Of a DNA stretch of 64,000 nucleotides, positions 32,831 to 45,965 are shown piece after piece (the stretch's first letter is position 1; each line of letters starts with the position of its first letter). The notes under the pieces are model-generated. The model did no database searches, was not told the origin of the DNA, and saw only the letters and a list, made by a program, of their open reading frames with translations. The position numbers and the translations under genes are program-made. Source of the DNA: Paraescarpia echinospica (taxonomy: Eukaryota; Annelida; Polychaeta; Sabellida; Siboglinidae); NCBI GenBank assembly GCA_020002185.1, contig CM034532.1:30363966-30427965 (forward strand). Reading direction: 5' to 3'.

Positions 32831-34427
32831 TAGAATTGTAGTCAGAGTGTAACACACCAGACTGCTGGATATGGTATGCCACCACATCCTTGCTTCAAAG
32901 CATTTGATGGAAGAAACCAACCACATCCAATGGCTGCGCAAACTAGCCCCAGGGTGTGCTGCTAAAATGAAACAAACTCTGAACTTGGGTAAAGGAAACA
33001 TGTCCGTGGTTTAAAGTGTTAGCATGATGACAGATATTCAATCCATGTGTCCACACCAAGTTTACACTTCATACTTCAAGTAGTTTTGTCATTAAAGTCG
33101 CAACTCAGCCAAGAAACATGTCTCTCATTGATGTCACTCCAACGAAGCCAGTTTCCCCTCCCCAACAGGCCATTAACATACGTAATTGCTGTAAACAAAA
33201 TAATTTTAACTCCATCTCCAGTCTAAACAGTTTTTCACCGGTTATGTTGCACAGTTAGGGACACCGATTCGTGTGCATGTCAAACTTCAATGAAATACGG
33301 TAAGTGGTTTTTAATGAGCGGCGAAGGAAAAAAGAAGATGGAACGTGAAAGAAAACTGATATAAGGATTCATTGTAAAACAATACCAGCGCCAAACCGTT
33401 TTTACGAAACAAATCACGGCAGGACACTGTCTGATTGATTATCGTGTGTCGTCTACTGTGAACTGTGCCAAAAATGTCAGTTTCCACATTGACGCTGGAT
33501 ATGAGACAAAGACAAACACAGAACACATACTGTGAAGTTGTGATGAGAGAACCCTGACCAGTTAGCACACCGTAGTTTGCTTAGGTCACCAACAGTACAG
33601 CTTCTGTTAAGACAGCAATGACAGGGCAATGCCCCAACCATATGGGTCATGAGAGATTACATAACACAGACATACCACAAAACCGATCCTGTCAGAACCA
33701 GCCGCTTATGGACCAAAGTAACACATGAAACGTAAGACGTCTGTTTCTCATTTTGCACCATAATGTCCTTTATGCTAGATTAAATACACTGAAGGTATAC
33801 TGCCTGCCAGATTGTGTTTAGCAAGCCTGAAACAGTGTTTGCAACCTGAAAGTTGTGCCAACATTTTTAAAACCGTTCAATTAGTAAACAACCAGGAATT
33901 GTTTATTTGAAGTTGTCTTGTTCCCACACTCCTTAACAAACAGGGACAAAGTACAACTGATTTAATCAAACTTCCTGCTAATGATTATCGACTGGAACAG
34001 ACGCTTCCTTTCAAAATGTGATTGCATGGAGCAAAGTCACATGGCCATCCAACAAACCGCTGTTAGAACTCATCAACATGCAGAAAACAAGTCCTCCACC
34101 ATTTTTTCTCATTGTTTTTTTAACAAAATCTATTTCACAATCTATTGTAGCCATGCTTGATTAGCCAAGCAATCTGTGACACTTACTTTACATGTCCTGT
34201 TATATGACATAACGTACATCAGGTGGTCTCACTACATCATTGTAATAGATCACCTCATAGCTATCTTTAAAAACCCTTCCTTCACTATATTTTGTCACGC
34301 CTGTCTCACCAGTATTTGTGCATTTGATTGCTGCATGGCTGAATACTTCCCAGAGAAGTCGCCTGTCACTGCAAAGTGGATCCAAGTACAACTGATTCTG
34401 CAAACTACCTGATAATAACGACAACAC
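32831..34427. other. Stretch without genes; holds one copy of a dispersed repeat
   Basis: 33785-33855 (CTGAAGGTATACTGCCTGCC...) resembles 40632-40705. No exon is supported. Confidence 0.4.
33785..33855 (+). repeat. Dispersed repeat copy A
   Basis: ACTGAAGGTATACTGCCTGC, then ATTGTGTTTA, AAGCC, CTGAAACAGT and CAA.TTGAA occur in the same order at 40632-40705. Family unknown. Confidence 0.6.
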
Positions 34428-35072
34428 CAAATCAAATCAAATCAAATTTATTGTAACTCATTACAATACAAATCAAATTAAGACAAATCCTATATAATAA
34501 CATAATGAGCACAACAAGGGAAGAACATTAAATAATGTTATACTCCCTTTGGTATATTTCAATGTAAATATCATTATATTGAAAACAAAAACAGCGTGCA
34601 GTTGTAGAATATATAATCGTGATTGAAAATTATATTATATATTAACATCATTGTGTAAAATAAATTGCTTAAGTATAGATTTGTAACTAATTATTGAGTA
34701 AGTTGTAAATGTAAGTCTTGTGCTGAAATGATTCCAAATAATAGCACCCTTATTTCTTATAGCACGAAGTCTTATTTCTAAAGTAGCCTTGGGTATATGA
34801 ATTTGTGCAGATTGTCTTGTGTTATAACTATGGACATCTTGATTAAGTGTAAACATATTTTCAAAGATTGTTGGTAAAAGACCCATCGTGTATTTATACA
34901 TAAATATTTGTATTGAATATACATACAATTGTCTGAAAGTTAATATATTCTGATTCCCAGTAATGGTACTGGACCAACTCACTTTAAACAATTCATACAG
35001 TAGAAACGACAACATCAACACCAGATTATGGAGGAGCCGAGTCAATATAGGATGAAGTTTTAAACGAGGCAA
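34428..35072 (-). mobile_element. LINE 3' fragment with (GATTT)n tail
   Basis: Minus-strand translation gives the C-terminal tail common to several non-LTR reverse transcriptases: MYKYTMGLLPTIFENMF, then VHSYNTRQSAQIHIPKA, then RNKGAIIWNHF. The 3' end is at about 34428, where (AAATC)n on the plus strand (34430-34455) is the retroposition tail. The catalytic RT core is absent, so the copy is 5'-truncated. Clade uncertain. Confidence 0.7.
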
Positions 35073-35137
35073 TATTATTATTTTATTTGTTCATCAATCA
35101 CGAGTGCGGGTTTACTCAAGACACCTAAATACTTTAA

Positions 35138-35434
35138 CTATTCAGGCCTTCGTTGTCTTAGCAGTAACATTTTAACAATCCTGAATAAAAAGGGTTTCAC
35201 AATTTTAAGTTTTACGTTCTGAGTTTTCTTTTTTAACACCTGGCACCATTTCTTAGAATTTTTCAGATCTGAGTCAACCAAATTAGTCAATAAACTACGA
35301 ATTTCTGGCCAATGGATATAAGGCTGCCCTGAAGAATTCCTAGATTCACAGAACTTTACCTGTAGAAAAATAAACTTCACCTGCATCCTAATAATAATTT
35401 GGTATAATGTGCAGTTTCCTTGAAAGCTCAACAT
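35138..35434 (-). other. 98-codon open frame of unknown nature
   Basis: Contiguous with and on the same strand as the LINE fragment at 34428-35072. Lys-rich end (SDLKNSKKWCQVLKKK). It might be an upstream part of the same element or unrelated; no domain recognised. Confidence 0.15.
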
Positions 35435-36650
35435 GCTTTATATAAAAAGCATGACAACAATAACTATATATGCATACCATAGACAAGACATACAAACTAT
35501 GATCAAAAATAATATGTGTGAAACTAATTAACGGATCAATAATTACAAATGAGAAAAGCTAATTCTGTGTAAATAAAATTATTGAACTTCTAGATGTTAT
35601 CAACAAATTGAACTACAATTAACAGAAATATATTCATTCTAATGGTAAAGTTTATCTTATAAAGTAAGTTGATCAACAACACTTTATGGAGCAGAATTGT
35701 ATTTGCAGCTTTCTGCTAAATGAAACCAGTGAGGAATTGTTGACAGGCACAGAGAAGGCTACACATTTTGTAGTACGATCACATCTCTGAAACCACACGC
35801 AGTTGACTCACTGGACCACTGACGTCAAACCACATATTGATTGTCAACATCACAATGTCAAGCACATGTACATGCATATATGTGTAACCACACTATCATC
35901 AGTTATCACGATGGCTTCCACACAAAGCCATTTCTTGGGAATCCTTCCGACAAATATTCATTGGCGATTAATAGGCTATGGCTGTTGTTTATTTGATTAT
36001 CCGCCAACGGCGTACGCAGAGGCATACGCGTGTCTTCCTACATCACGAGTGCAAGCGAATTAAAACACTCGCAGTCAGTGAATAGATTCTTCATTTGCTA
36101 AACATCAACGTCTAAACGAACGCGCCATAAAATGTTCCGTTGGAATAAATTAAAAACTAACACAATGTGAGTTTCAGTAATCACATGCTGCTTACGTTTA
36201 AACAGTTCCCAGGAGACACTGGGAGAACTTGAGAGCAGTAACCTATCAGGAATTCTTCCGCAGAATCAAATGACACCAGCTGAATCAGTTTGTAATTTGC
36301 TACATAATCAAATATGTACCTGAGATAATCCTACACAATATGCCCTGCACCTCGAGGGGGCAATTAGAGCAAAGGTATAAATCTCAGTGAGGTATGCATT
36401 ATATAATGTGTCTGACATTTACTGGAAATAATTGAGGCCATTCGGTGCCAGTTCTTTGAGTTGAAGCCATGACGATACATTAGTAACTTCTTCATTTCTT
36501 ATTTATTTAAAGTTATTAAACCAGCATAATGATTGTTCAGAGTATCAAGAACAAACGCATAAATAAAGTCTTAGCAAATAAATACAGGTTGCTGGGACAT
36601 AACAATATGAAAGGCACCTAACATACAACAATTATTTATACAGTTGTACT
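35435..36650. other. Stretch without genes
   Basis: No supported exon or repeat. Composition is AT-rich. Confidence 0.4.
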
Positions 36651-36654
36651 GAGA

Positions 36655-37100
36655 AAGTGTCAAGGATACAGTGTAGACTCCTAAATTTACTGCTTAATGC
36701 AGGTAACTTATTCAGCAAAATTAATGGTATAAACAACACACAAACATTAAATTATTTGTTTGCTAGTTAATCCACATAACAAAGAGCTCACAAACATATG
36801 TGCTTGGAATTATAATTCACCAATCTTGAAAAGATGCCAAGAAAATAGTGCGCAGCCTTCTTAATTTACTATTTAATCCACACAACTTATTCAGCAAAAT
36901 TAAGGGAACAAAGATCACGCAGACATGTACTCTTCAAATTATGAAACACTACAATCTTGAAAAAGGTGCCAAGAAAACAGTGTAGTCTTCTTATTAATTT
37001 AATGCCATTTAATCCACATAATTTATTCAGCAAAACACAGGGTACAGTGAACAAATGTGTGGGCTTTGAATTTTGAAACATCAAATAAGGAGAAACTGTC
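36655..37100 (+). repeat. Diverged local triplication around TTATTCAGCAAAA
   Basis: The block ...AGTGTAG.CTTCTTAATTTACT...TTTAATCCACA.AACTTATTCAGCAAAAT occurs three times, with the shared word ending at 36720, 36899 and 37034 (spacings 179 and 135 bp). Confidence 0.65.
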
Positions 37101-38500
37101 ATTCATTCAGGTTGTTACAAGATTGCCTAATTGCCTATCTGGTCAGGGTGACTGAATCATTAGATTTAAGGCTAGCCATTAACAAGCAGTGTTGATGGCT
37201 AGCCATTAACAGGCTATGTTAGTTAAATCCAAATTAAGGAGACAGTATTTAGAATCAAGTCTTTCACAAACCACAATTCCTCAATCATGAGCAGTGGCCA
37301 ATAAGCACCACATCATAGCAACTAATTGAAACAAGATGCAGCTTATAATCTTAATAAGACATAATTGAAACCTTGGGCTCAATACCTGGAAATGACACTT
37401 GTTAAATACTCATAATGACAAACATAAAGTAAAAACACATGATTTCTAGAAGTCACGTCTTTGATCAAGGAAAAATATTTCTTCCAGAAATAGCCTCTTT
37501 AATACAATCTGGGTGAATGCGATAATATGGTCACTTCGTTAATGGGCATTAAATGAAAACACGATGTTTCTCATTATCAGAAATCAAAATCGACAACACA
37601 TCATCAATATGATATAATTACGGCCACCAATCCACACACACACACACACGTGTTCCGACTGGATCTAAGTAGATCCAGCTTGCTATCACAATATGGTTAT
37701 TCATAAAATGTATATCACGGTATAAGCAATTTCTCCTAATGACGACGTAAATGTTGGGTTATTAACTTCCCCATTCAGTCGATCCAGGCGTCCGCTGAAT
37801 ACTTCTTGGATGTTGTTATTCGTTGCTCTGAATACTCGATCGTATCACTGTATTTATGCCTGGCGAGATAATGATAGGAACGGCCTATAATGCAAAAATA
37901 TGCCAGCCGCGGAGACGATGAGATCTGGCGCAATGCCTGGTGATACCACCCGCGTAAACACCATTCTTGATCAAGACCTATTATGTTGACAGCAGTGGAC
38001 AATCAGAAAGTAGCGACCCATCGAATCGGCAATCCTCCTTGCGTGTTGGCAGACATCTAGGGCCCGGAGAACTGAAGAATAATATCACCGATTAGCATCG
38101 GGACTTGACAAAGACTCATGACCCAAGGCGAAGGTGTGAGGAGCAACATGTGACATGTTGCGTGCCTGATCACATTCACATAAAACAGATGCCTTCGTCA
38201 AATCTGATGTGGTGACAAAAACAAGAGCAGGGCCCCTGGGAGAAATTCGAGATGGTCTGTGACTGGTGTCATTCACTAACGCCTAGATCAAAGCCCACCG
38301 AGGCATGTATCTCTAGCATCAGTTCTACGGCCAGCTATCATTTCGACTCGGTAAATAATAAACAACCCTTGACATTTTGCGTGGCCTATCCAGCTTTTTA
38401 AACCGATCTTCGATCTGCCTTGAAACCCGGTCAAAGTCTGTCCCGTGTTACTTTGTATTTAATCAATTAATGTGGATTCACGTGTGTCTGGGAAAACAAA
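37101..38500. other. Stretch without genes
   Basis: Contains a 15 bp direct repeat (GGCTAGCCATTAACA at about 37171 and 37197) and a (CA)n run near 37634. The GC-richer part at 37760-38270 has short open frames on the minus strand but no splice context I can support. Confidence 0.4.
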
Positions 38501-38504
38501 CAAT

Positions 38505-38800
38505 ATAACAAGATTTAATAAGATTGTGATCCAGAGCAAAAAGACAATGACATGAGGACTGGAATGACTTTGGCTTATCGAGAGTCCAACATTTTTGTTA
38601 TCTATGTCAGAGATATTTGTCTATTTTGTTTTTGAACATATTCACGCCGTGAGCATTTACACAATCAGTAAATAATTTGTTTCTTTCATGTATGTGAGAA
38701 TGAATGCTGTTCGACATCTAATCTACATAGATCCTTCAATGAATTGAATTCATGTCCTCAAGTTCTTATTTCTTCTTTCTTTCTCAAGTGAAAAAAATAC
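38505..38800 (-). mobile_element. CR1-like LINE 3' tail
   Basis: AACAAGATTTAATAAGATTG, then GGCTTATCGAGAGTCCAACA and CAATCAGTAAATAATTTG match 52500-52700 in order. Untranslated tail only. Confidence 0.7.
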
Positions 38801-39119
38801 TTCCAATGACAGCAACTATAACAGCTGTTATCTTACCATAAATTATTATCTATTGCTACTGCCATTATCTGACTGCATCATGCCTTAAAGATGGATTGCC
38901 GTGAAACACCACCAAACAAAATTATAACTGAATTTTTGTTGCATCTTTACAGAGTAATTTTTGGATCCTAAAAGATGGGGTCTTTCACTGTTAGGTCCCT
39001 TATAACAACGTCCTTGTAGCAGGGGTGCCTTGTTGTTGCTGAGTCCCTTGCGAGCAGAGACCATCTATTTCTGTAGACCAAATCTTCAGCCACGTGCATT
39101 AAATGACATAATCAGTTAA

Positions 39120-39265
39120 ATTAGTTAAGATCGGTTTTATGTTGACAGAACTGGATGTTTTGTTGCAAAACACATTATGTGGTTTAACGACCCTCGTGAC
39201 AAGCTGCTTAACAGGGGATCAGATACACGTTAAGATAATGAAGGACATCAAAATACGACTAGAAG
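39120..39265 (+). pseudogene. CR1-like LINE coding sliver
   Basis: Translation CGLTTLVTSCLTGDQIHVKI matches CGLTTLETRRLRGDQIEVFK of the 52.5 kb element. Its orientation is opposite to the tail at 38505-38800, so these are separate insertions or an inverted remnant. Confidence 0.6.
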
Positions 39266-39943
39266 TATTTTTTATACGACACCAAACACCAGGTACTATA
39301 CACACAATGAATCTAGTCGTAATTTGGATTCGGGATGTTTTCTTCTGTGACTAGATAACAAAGATAACTTAACGACACAGATCACGTTCTGTCACTACAA
39401 GATATTTAAATGTCGCATTTCAGCAGCTGAAGAATGCACTCATGTAACAAATTGTCACAGAAATTAATAATTATTTGGTAGGTATGCGACATAATACATT
39501 TAAGTGTGACACTGATTGATAAGCACGCCTCCGGACGCAATTACGGTGGTATACCTACTCAACAAAGTATGATTACACAGACTAGAGCACCACCTTCAAC
39601 GCATGCTTAGTCACCGCTCGAAGACAATGCCCTGCTCTCATTACACGTTCGCCAACAATAAGGCGCTTGAGAGAACGCCACGCTTGAACGTGCCACATAA
39701 TCTGCAGCGAGGCGGACACACAGAACAATCGCACGTGTCTTTATCTCAGCTCGGACAACTGCTGCACAATGTTGTGCAAAAGAAAATCATGACAGTCTCT
39801 GCCTATCCCACACCGACTACAATCCCCTCACATAAAGCAACGTTGCAACATTTCTACGGTTGCCTGACAATGCCGACGTCAAACCCAAATACACGTCTTG
39901 TTAGGCATTCAACTAAGTAAGACACATCATCACATCGGTGTTT

Positions 39944-39957
39944 GTCGCCATGGCAAC
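39944..39957 (+). promoter_or_regulatory. X-box, RFX binding site consensus
   Basis: GTCGCCATGGCAAC fits GTNRCCATRGYAAC exactly. No gene start is evident within the next kilobase, so its role is unknown. Confidence 0.35.
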
Positions 39958-42869
39958 ATCCAAACATTGCCGATACAGAGGGAGGGATGGAAACGATGAA
40001 GGCATGTTTGTTCGGTTGTTGTGACATTGTTACAATGACGTCATTTAATCTCTTCAGCCCGTAATCACAGCAACGTGTAAATGGGTATTTCGCAACATGT
40101 ACGCAGAACATCAGCATCAAAACAATGTGTTTGCTGACCTGTCATAATCGCATTTCAAAGCCACCAAAACGCAAATAGATTGCTACAGAAAGAATACAAC
40201 CGTTGCTTTCTCCATAACACTGTTTTAACCATGTCTCACTATTTAATTACATATATACTACATTAATTATCAGAGAAACAAAAACAAATATTAACAAATA
40301 CGCCTGTGCACCATGGGGAGAGTAGAGAGAGTGGATATACTGTGCCATGCAGAGTAGAATTAGTACAATAGAATTAGAAAGACATTGGTTTCAGAGATTT
40401 TGAAAGTGGCTACGTTCTGAACAATGTCCAGGCCACTAACTGACCACTTCAAGTACCCACTTGACCTCACCATATGATGTAACATCATGATGTAGGAATC
40501 GTCAACTACATTGAATACTTCCTCTACCAAATGACCACCTGTCATTTAATTAGTGACAGCTGTAATTAAAGACAGGTTGTCTGTCCCTCGGCTTTTGATA
40601 TTAATTAACATAACATTTTACAACTGGAATACATATTCTGAAGGTATACTGCCTGCTAAATTGTGTTTAATAAGCCCTAACTGAAACAGTATTCGCAATT
40701 TGAATTTTTTCTGCAAAATAAAGATGTACAACGTACAAATTATAAACAACTCTACTTGCAATATAACGGATGCCGGTTGGTTTAACTGCAAAGTACTTTT
40801 ATGTTTAGAATGTAGGTGCTTCCTCTCATTGACGACAACCAATTCAACAAACGGCCTCTTAACGATTACCACCCTGGCTGATATTCAATCATTCTGGATA
40901 AAGAAAAGACAGCTTCACTTCAAATTGCAAACAAAGCAAAACTGAACAATGTCCCTTTCACCTGTGAAGCACAAATAAAAATACCAGGTAGATTTGCTTA
41001 GTGAACATCTCAACGGTGATCGGGTTTGGCACAACTCATAAACAATATCAGAAATGTCAACCAACGAAGGCAAGTCCAGGAATAAGACGCTCTTAGAAAT
41101 CATTCCACCAAAATTTGAAGTGTGAAATAACGCATGTTCTGAGAAGGCTGTAAATTACAAATGGCCGCCTTATGTCTTTGTCCTTCAAATATATGCTGTC
41201 TGGACATGTGCTGGCGAAAAAAGATCACTTTAGAGCCAATATAATTGGTGTATTCATGACAGACGTACAAGGTTCAGTTGCGATCCAAAAGTTTTGCGGG
41301 CACAATATGTCATTATCGTTCATTATCGGCTCATCAGCATGTATGTGGCGCCACCTATCTAAATTCTTTCTTGCACGTCTGCGACTGCTGCTGTGGATTT
41401 ATTGTCTTACTAAATGAATGGTGAGGAATGCTAACATTTCTATACAGTGCGTTTTAGAAGTGATAACATTCTTTGCCATTTTCTTAGTAACGGTCATTTC
41501 TGCATCTTAGTTACCATGAGATCCTGAAAATAGAGTTAATCTATTGTGTGATAACATTTAATACTGACCTTATTCACACCAAATTCTCCAATAAATATTG
41601 ACGAATTAAGAAACACAAATTGCAGTAAGTTAAACATTTTATATATCTAAGGTTTTTTTTAATAGGCAATGCAAGTATTTTTTAATGAAAGTACAATTTA
41701 TACAGATTTCTCCAATGTAAGCCTAACAACTACATTCTAGAAAGTCACAAACTTATGTAACCCTAATTTTCAATTTTTTATTCAATATAAAAATGCAACT
41801 TATACATTCATAAGGTGTGAACACTACAGAGTATTGGATGCACTAAAAATAAGGATAACACAAGAACGTGCAAGCATTTATTTCCACTGTCTGGTCCTTC
41901 GATAGACAAAACTGGTTCATAAACTTACACATCAGTCTTACAAGCTTAATCAGGGTTTTCAATTATATAAATCTCTCAGGCCTACCAGGTGATATAACGC
42001 GACCAAACATGATACACGTTGACACATGGAGTATGGCCCTTGGACCGGTGCCACTAACGATGTCCAGCACAAGGGAACTTCCTCGAGGCGAGCTTGCCAA
42101 CACCTTGTAGGCTTTGAAAGCCTTTAGCTACTGATTAATGCTAAACAGAATGCACTCAGTGGGCCAAATGCCAGTTACGTGTGTAAAGTGGGCTGGTGAC
42201 ATCCTCATTGTCTGCAATGCTTTCGCCCCGATTTTCTCGTAAAAACTCTCGTAATGTATATCAGAAATGTTTCCAAAGGAAGAGTCCCACCCACCCAACA
42301 AATTGGTACCCTCCACCCTAATTGAGTGTCTACTCCACCCTACCCTCCGCTCACCCTCACCCCAATGCATCAGACAATTCACTGTCCCTCAAAGCGATAC
42401 AATCTTCAGCAGCTGCTGCAGTATTTTACACTTTAAAGATGCCTCCTCAATTCCAATTTTTGCTCGTCTCAATTCAAATCCATTTTGCGAAAATGCAAAT
42501 CTACCTAGTACTCACTCCAACATGCGAGCTCGATTATACAACTTTTGATATGTCGTTTTGGTGAAATCATCAAACTATTAATTTTGCGTCTATAATCAAT
42601 TCGAGTGATTCTAAAAATGGGAATCTTCACACGAATGCAAGATTACGCATGTGTTTCTGCACTGATGCTGTCAATTTTCCCTGCTCTCTCTTAAAGAGAC
42701 ATGACTGACAAATCCAGTGGAGTGAAGGGTAAATGTTGGCCAAGCAACTGACAGGTTAACAGACGTTACAACTAATGTAACTTCTTTCAATTTAACTTTC
42801 CATTATTTTAATTTACAATTTGTTATCCTAATTTCTGCTAATGAATCTGAGTGATGCAATAGGTCTGCA
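39958..42869. other. Stretch without genes; holds dispersed repeat copy B
   Basis: 40632-40705 is the second copy of the repeat at 33785-33855. Otherwise AT-rich DNA with short chance frames. Confidence 0.4.
40632..40705 (+). repeat. Dispersed repeat copy B
   Basis: Collinear with 33785-33855: CTGAAGGTATACTGCCTGC, ATTGTGTTTAATAAGCC, CTGAAACAGTATTCGCAA. Confidence 0.6.
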
Positions 42870-42960
42870 TGTACAATGACTCAATGAATCCAAGAAAACA
42901 ATGACTCAACGGATCCAGGCACATTATGACTCACCGGATCCAGACATGATGTCTCGGTAC
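42870..42960 (+). repeat. Short tandem repeat of about 27 bp
   Basis: Three copies of CAATGACTCAACGGATCCAG-type units. The same words recur inside the 186 bp units starting 430 bp downstream. Confidence 0.7.
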
Positions 42961-43390
42961 TTTTGTGTTTCATCCTCAAAGTTTAAATGAAAACTTGTAA
43001 ATGAAGTTAATATATATTAAGAACCAAAAATCATAGATGACGGTGCGCCAAAGTATAAAATATGTGTTGCAGAGCAGATTTGCCTCACAAAATGTAACAT
43101 TAAATGATTTTGTTATCAAAACGCGGCATATTCATACAGTGTGCGCCATCACTCTGCGTAGCTGCATGTGCGACACAGCGGTGCTGATTGGCTGAACATG
43201 GATATATCACGTTTTGATAAATAAAGATGGATAGCGTTTATCTCATTTTGAAAACAAATGCTCTTTTGTGCACGGAGTGTAATGGGGATTGGTCGCATTT
43301 TTATATCCGTTAGATAGTATCCTAGTTCAACATGTGTTGTACAAACGTCTCATCCTTGTTTGACTAAAATCTCAAAAATGGCATTTATCG

Positions 43391-44118
43391 CTTTTTGTAC
43401 TGAAACCCTTGATATATAAATATATAGAAATATAATATACATATATATCAATAGATCTAGGCCTATGATATGTCCATGGATCCAGACATATTGTGACTCA
43501 CTGGATACAGAGACCGATGACTAACCAATGACTCAACGCAGGCCAACACACCTGTAGTTTCATATCTCCCACGATACGTTTTGTACTGAAACCCTTGATA
43601 TATAAATATATAGAAATATAATATACATATATATCAATAGATCTAGGCCTATGATATGTCCATGGATCCAGACATATTGTGACTCACTGGATACAGAGAC
43701 CGATAACTAACCAATGACTCAACGCAGGCCAACACACCTGTAGTTTCATATCTCCCACGATACTTTTTGTACTGAAACCCTTGATATATAAATATATAGA
43801 AACATAATATACATATATATCAATAGATCTAGGCCTATGATATGTCCATGGATCCAGACATATTGTGACTCACTGGATAGAGAGACCGATAACTAACCAA
43901 TCACTCAACGCAGGCCAACACACCTGTAGTTTCATATCTCCCACGATACTTTTTGTACTGAAACCCTTGATATATAAATATATAGAAATATAATATACAT
44001 ATATATCAATAGATCTAGGCCTATGATATGTCCATGGATCCAGACATATTGTGACTCACTGGATACAGAGACCGATGACTAACCAATGACTCAACGCCTG
44101 TAGTTTCATATTTCCCAT
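43391..44118 (+). repeat. 186 bp tandem array, four copies
   Basis: The word TGTACTGAAACCCTTGATAT recurs with TGAAACCC at 43401, 43587, 43773 and 43959, an exact 186 bp spacing. Copies differ by only a few bases; the last lacks about 12 bp near its end (GCAGGCCAACACACCTG reduced to GCCTG). Each unit holds an AT-rich half (TATATAAATATATAGAAATA) and a half rich in GATCCAGACATATTGTGACTCAC words. Confidence 0.95.
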
Positions 44119-45959
44119 CAATAAAAGATCGCAGTCATTTAGTATCGATGAAGTCATAGACCACATCTGCTGGTCCCCATTGATTGCCGCATTGTCCGCA
44201 GCCCACAATGCAATGGTAGTAGTGGCCAAGCAGGTGGCACACTTACTATATGTTTTACTACATGGAACATCTCAAATTTGCTCGGTGGTTTCAGGCACGC
44301 ACACACACATACACGGAAATAAAACGGTGGCACAGTAGCACCGAGTTGGAATGGTGCTGTAATTGCTTCTAAGTAGTTCTACACGTCTCCCCATTTCCAC
44401 CTTTAACATTCCAGCATTTTTCGGAAACCTGCTACCGGCAGGCAAGTCAATATCAGCATATCGAACAGCTTGCGGCAGCTCCAATGTCAGACCTGGTTAA
44501 AAAATTACCTACTCATGGCAAAATGATTGAATCTGTAATCGGAGACCCGTACAGAAAATAGTTTGCGAAATATGACCAAGTCGGGTGTGTAAGTGGAACA
44601 AACGAGACTGTCAGGATCATTAACTCGTTCCAGTTAGTTAACCGTAGATACCATTAATGGATTCATGCACCATTAAGCAGTGGGAAAGAAAACGGATCAT
44701 CTGTTTCAAAATTAGGCGCTGGAAGAAGATGCTTTGAATGAGCAAGGAAATCAAACAGGTTTGTCCTTAAAGATGTGAATCACGTCATCCCACTCTCGAA
44801 ACAGAAACTGTCATACTTCAGACACTTGATGCATGTAGGAAGTGACAGGTTGGAAAAGCCGATATCGATCATAATGCGTGAAGGTTACCGCAAGATAGGA
44901 TGATGAGATCATGGATACGACGAAGCTGACAATGGATGAGTTGAGAGAGGCAAGAAGAGAGGGGATTGTTTGGAGACAGCTCAATGTGGATGTCATACGG
45001 CATTACCGGACATCATGATTACTGGATATTTGTAATTAATCTGAAATGGAAACCACCCTCAAACATGTAATGGATCGACCCGGTTGACTGACGCTGTCGT
45101 TACATTTCACAGCAATGTCTAAACTTGTATCATGATCTTGACATTTTGTCACGGATATACAGCATAGTGTGTATAAGTTCACGGACACCATAAACACACT
45201 GAAAACAAAATAAATTCTACCGCAGCACACAATTACATGTTACAATTGAGTCAATCGCGAACTGTCCAGATTAATCCCAAAATTATGCGCGGCTCTACAA
45301 ATCTGAACGATTCGATTTGGCAACAGATGGAATGACGTCAAAGGTTGTCACTGAGAATTTACGGTTGTATAACGAGGGTTGTATAAATAACCATAAAGGA
45401 TAACACGTCCTGACAAGTCGTGACACAGTGATGGTTGAGGTAGTGACATACTGGTAAACAATGTAAACAAAAGAATGTCGTCACAAAGCAACATTTCATT
45501 GATGACTGTTTAATTTGTGACCTATAAGTATCATACAACAGCATGACACATGATAGGGACCATCTCATAATTGCCCATCGTGAATTATATCAGTGCTACA
45601 CCTTTGGGAAATGCACAAAACAAGTTCCAATTTTAACCTGGTGTCATGTCTGATTTACTCTTTAACATCTCGGCTTCAGACTCTCTGAAACTGACTTGTC
45701 ACTTTTCTTAATTAACACCATAATTTGCCTGTTAATATGCCAATTCTAGCCTGGACACTCAAGTCCTGACAGCCACGAATAAGGAAAAAAATTTAACACA
45801 GCTGTAAATAAAAATATCCAATTATGTAGAAAAGTTAAATCGACAAGTGTACACTTTATATACTTTTATATTACTTCTCTAAATCCCATTATTCAGAGCA
45901 TTTCAATTAGTAGCAACATGTACTGTATGGCGACCTTGCGACATCAGTGGGTCCTGGTT
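44119..45959. other. Stretch without genes
   Basis: No supported exon. The 44272-44484 minus frame is GC-richer but without recognisable domain or splice context. Confidence 0.4.
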
Positions 45960-45965
45960 TTGTAT

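Noticed and set aside
32391..33001. Overlapping minus-strand frames of 97-200 codons
   Set aside because: They are open only because a 33 bp stop-free repeat keeps every minus frame open; no start, splice or conserved motif supports a gene.
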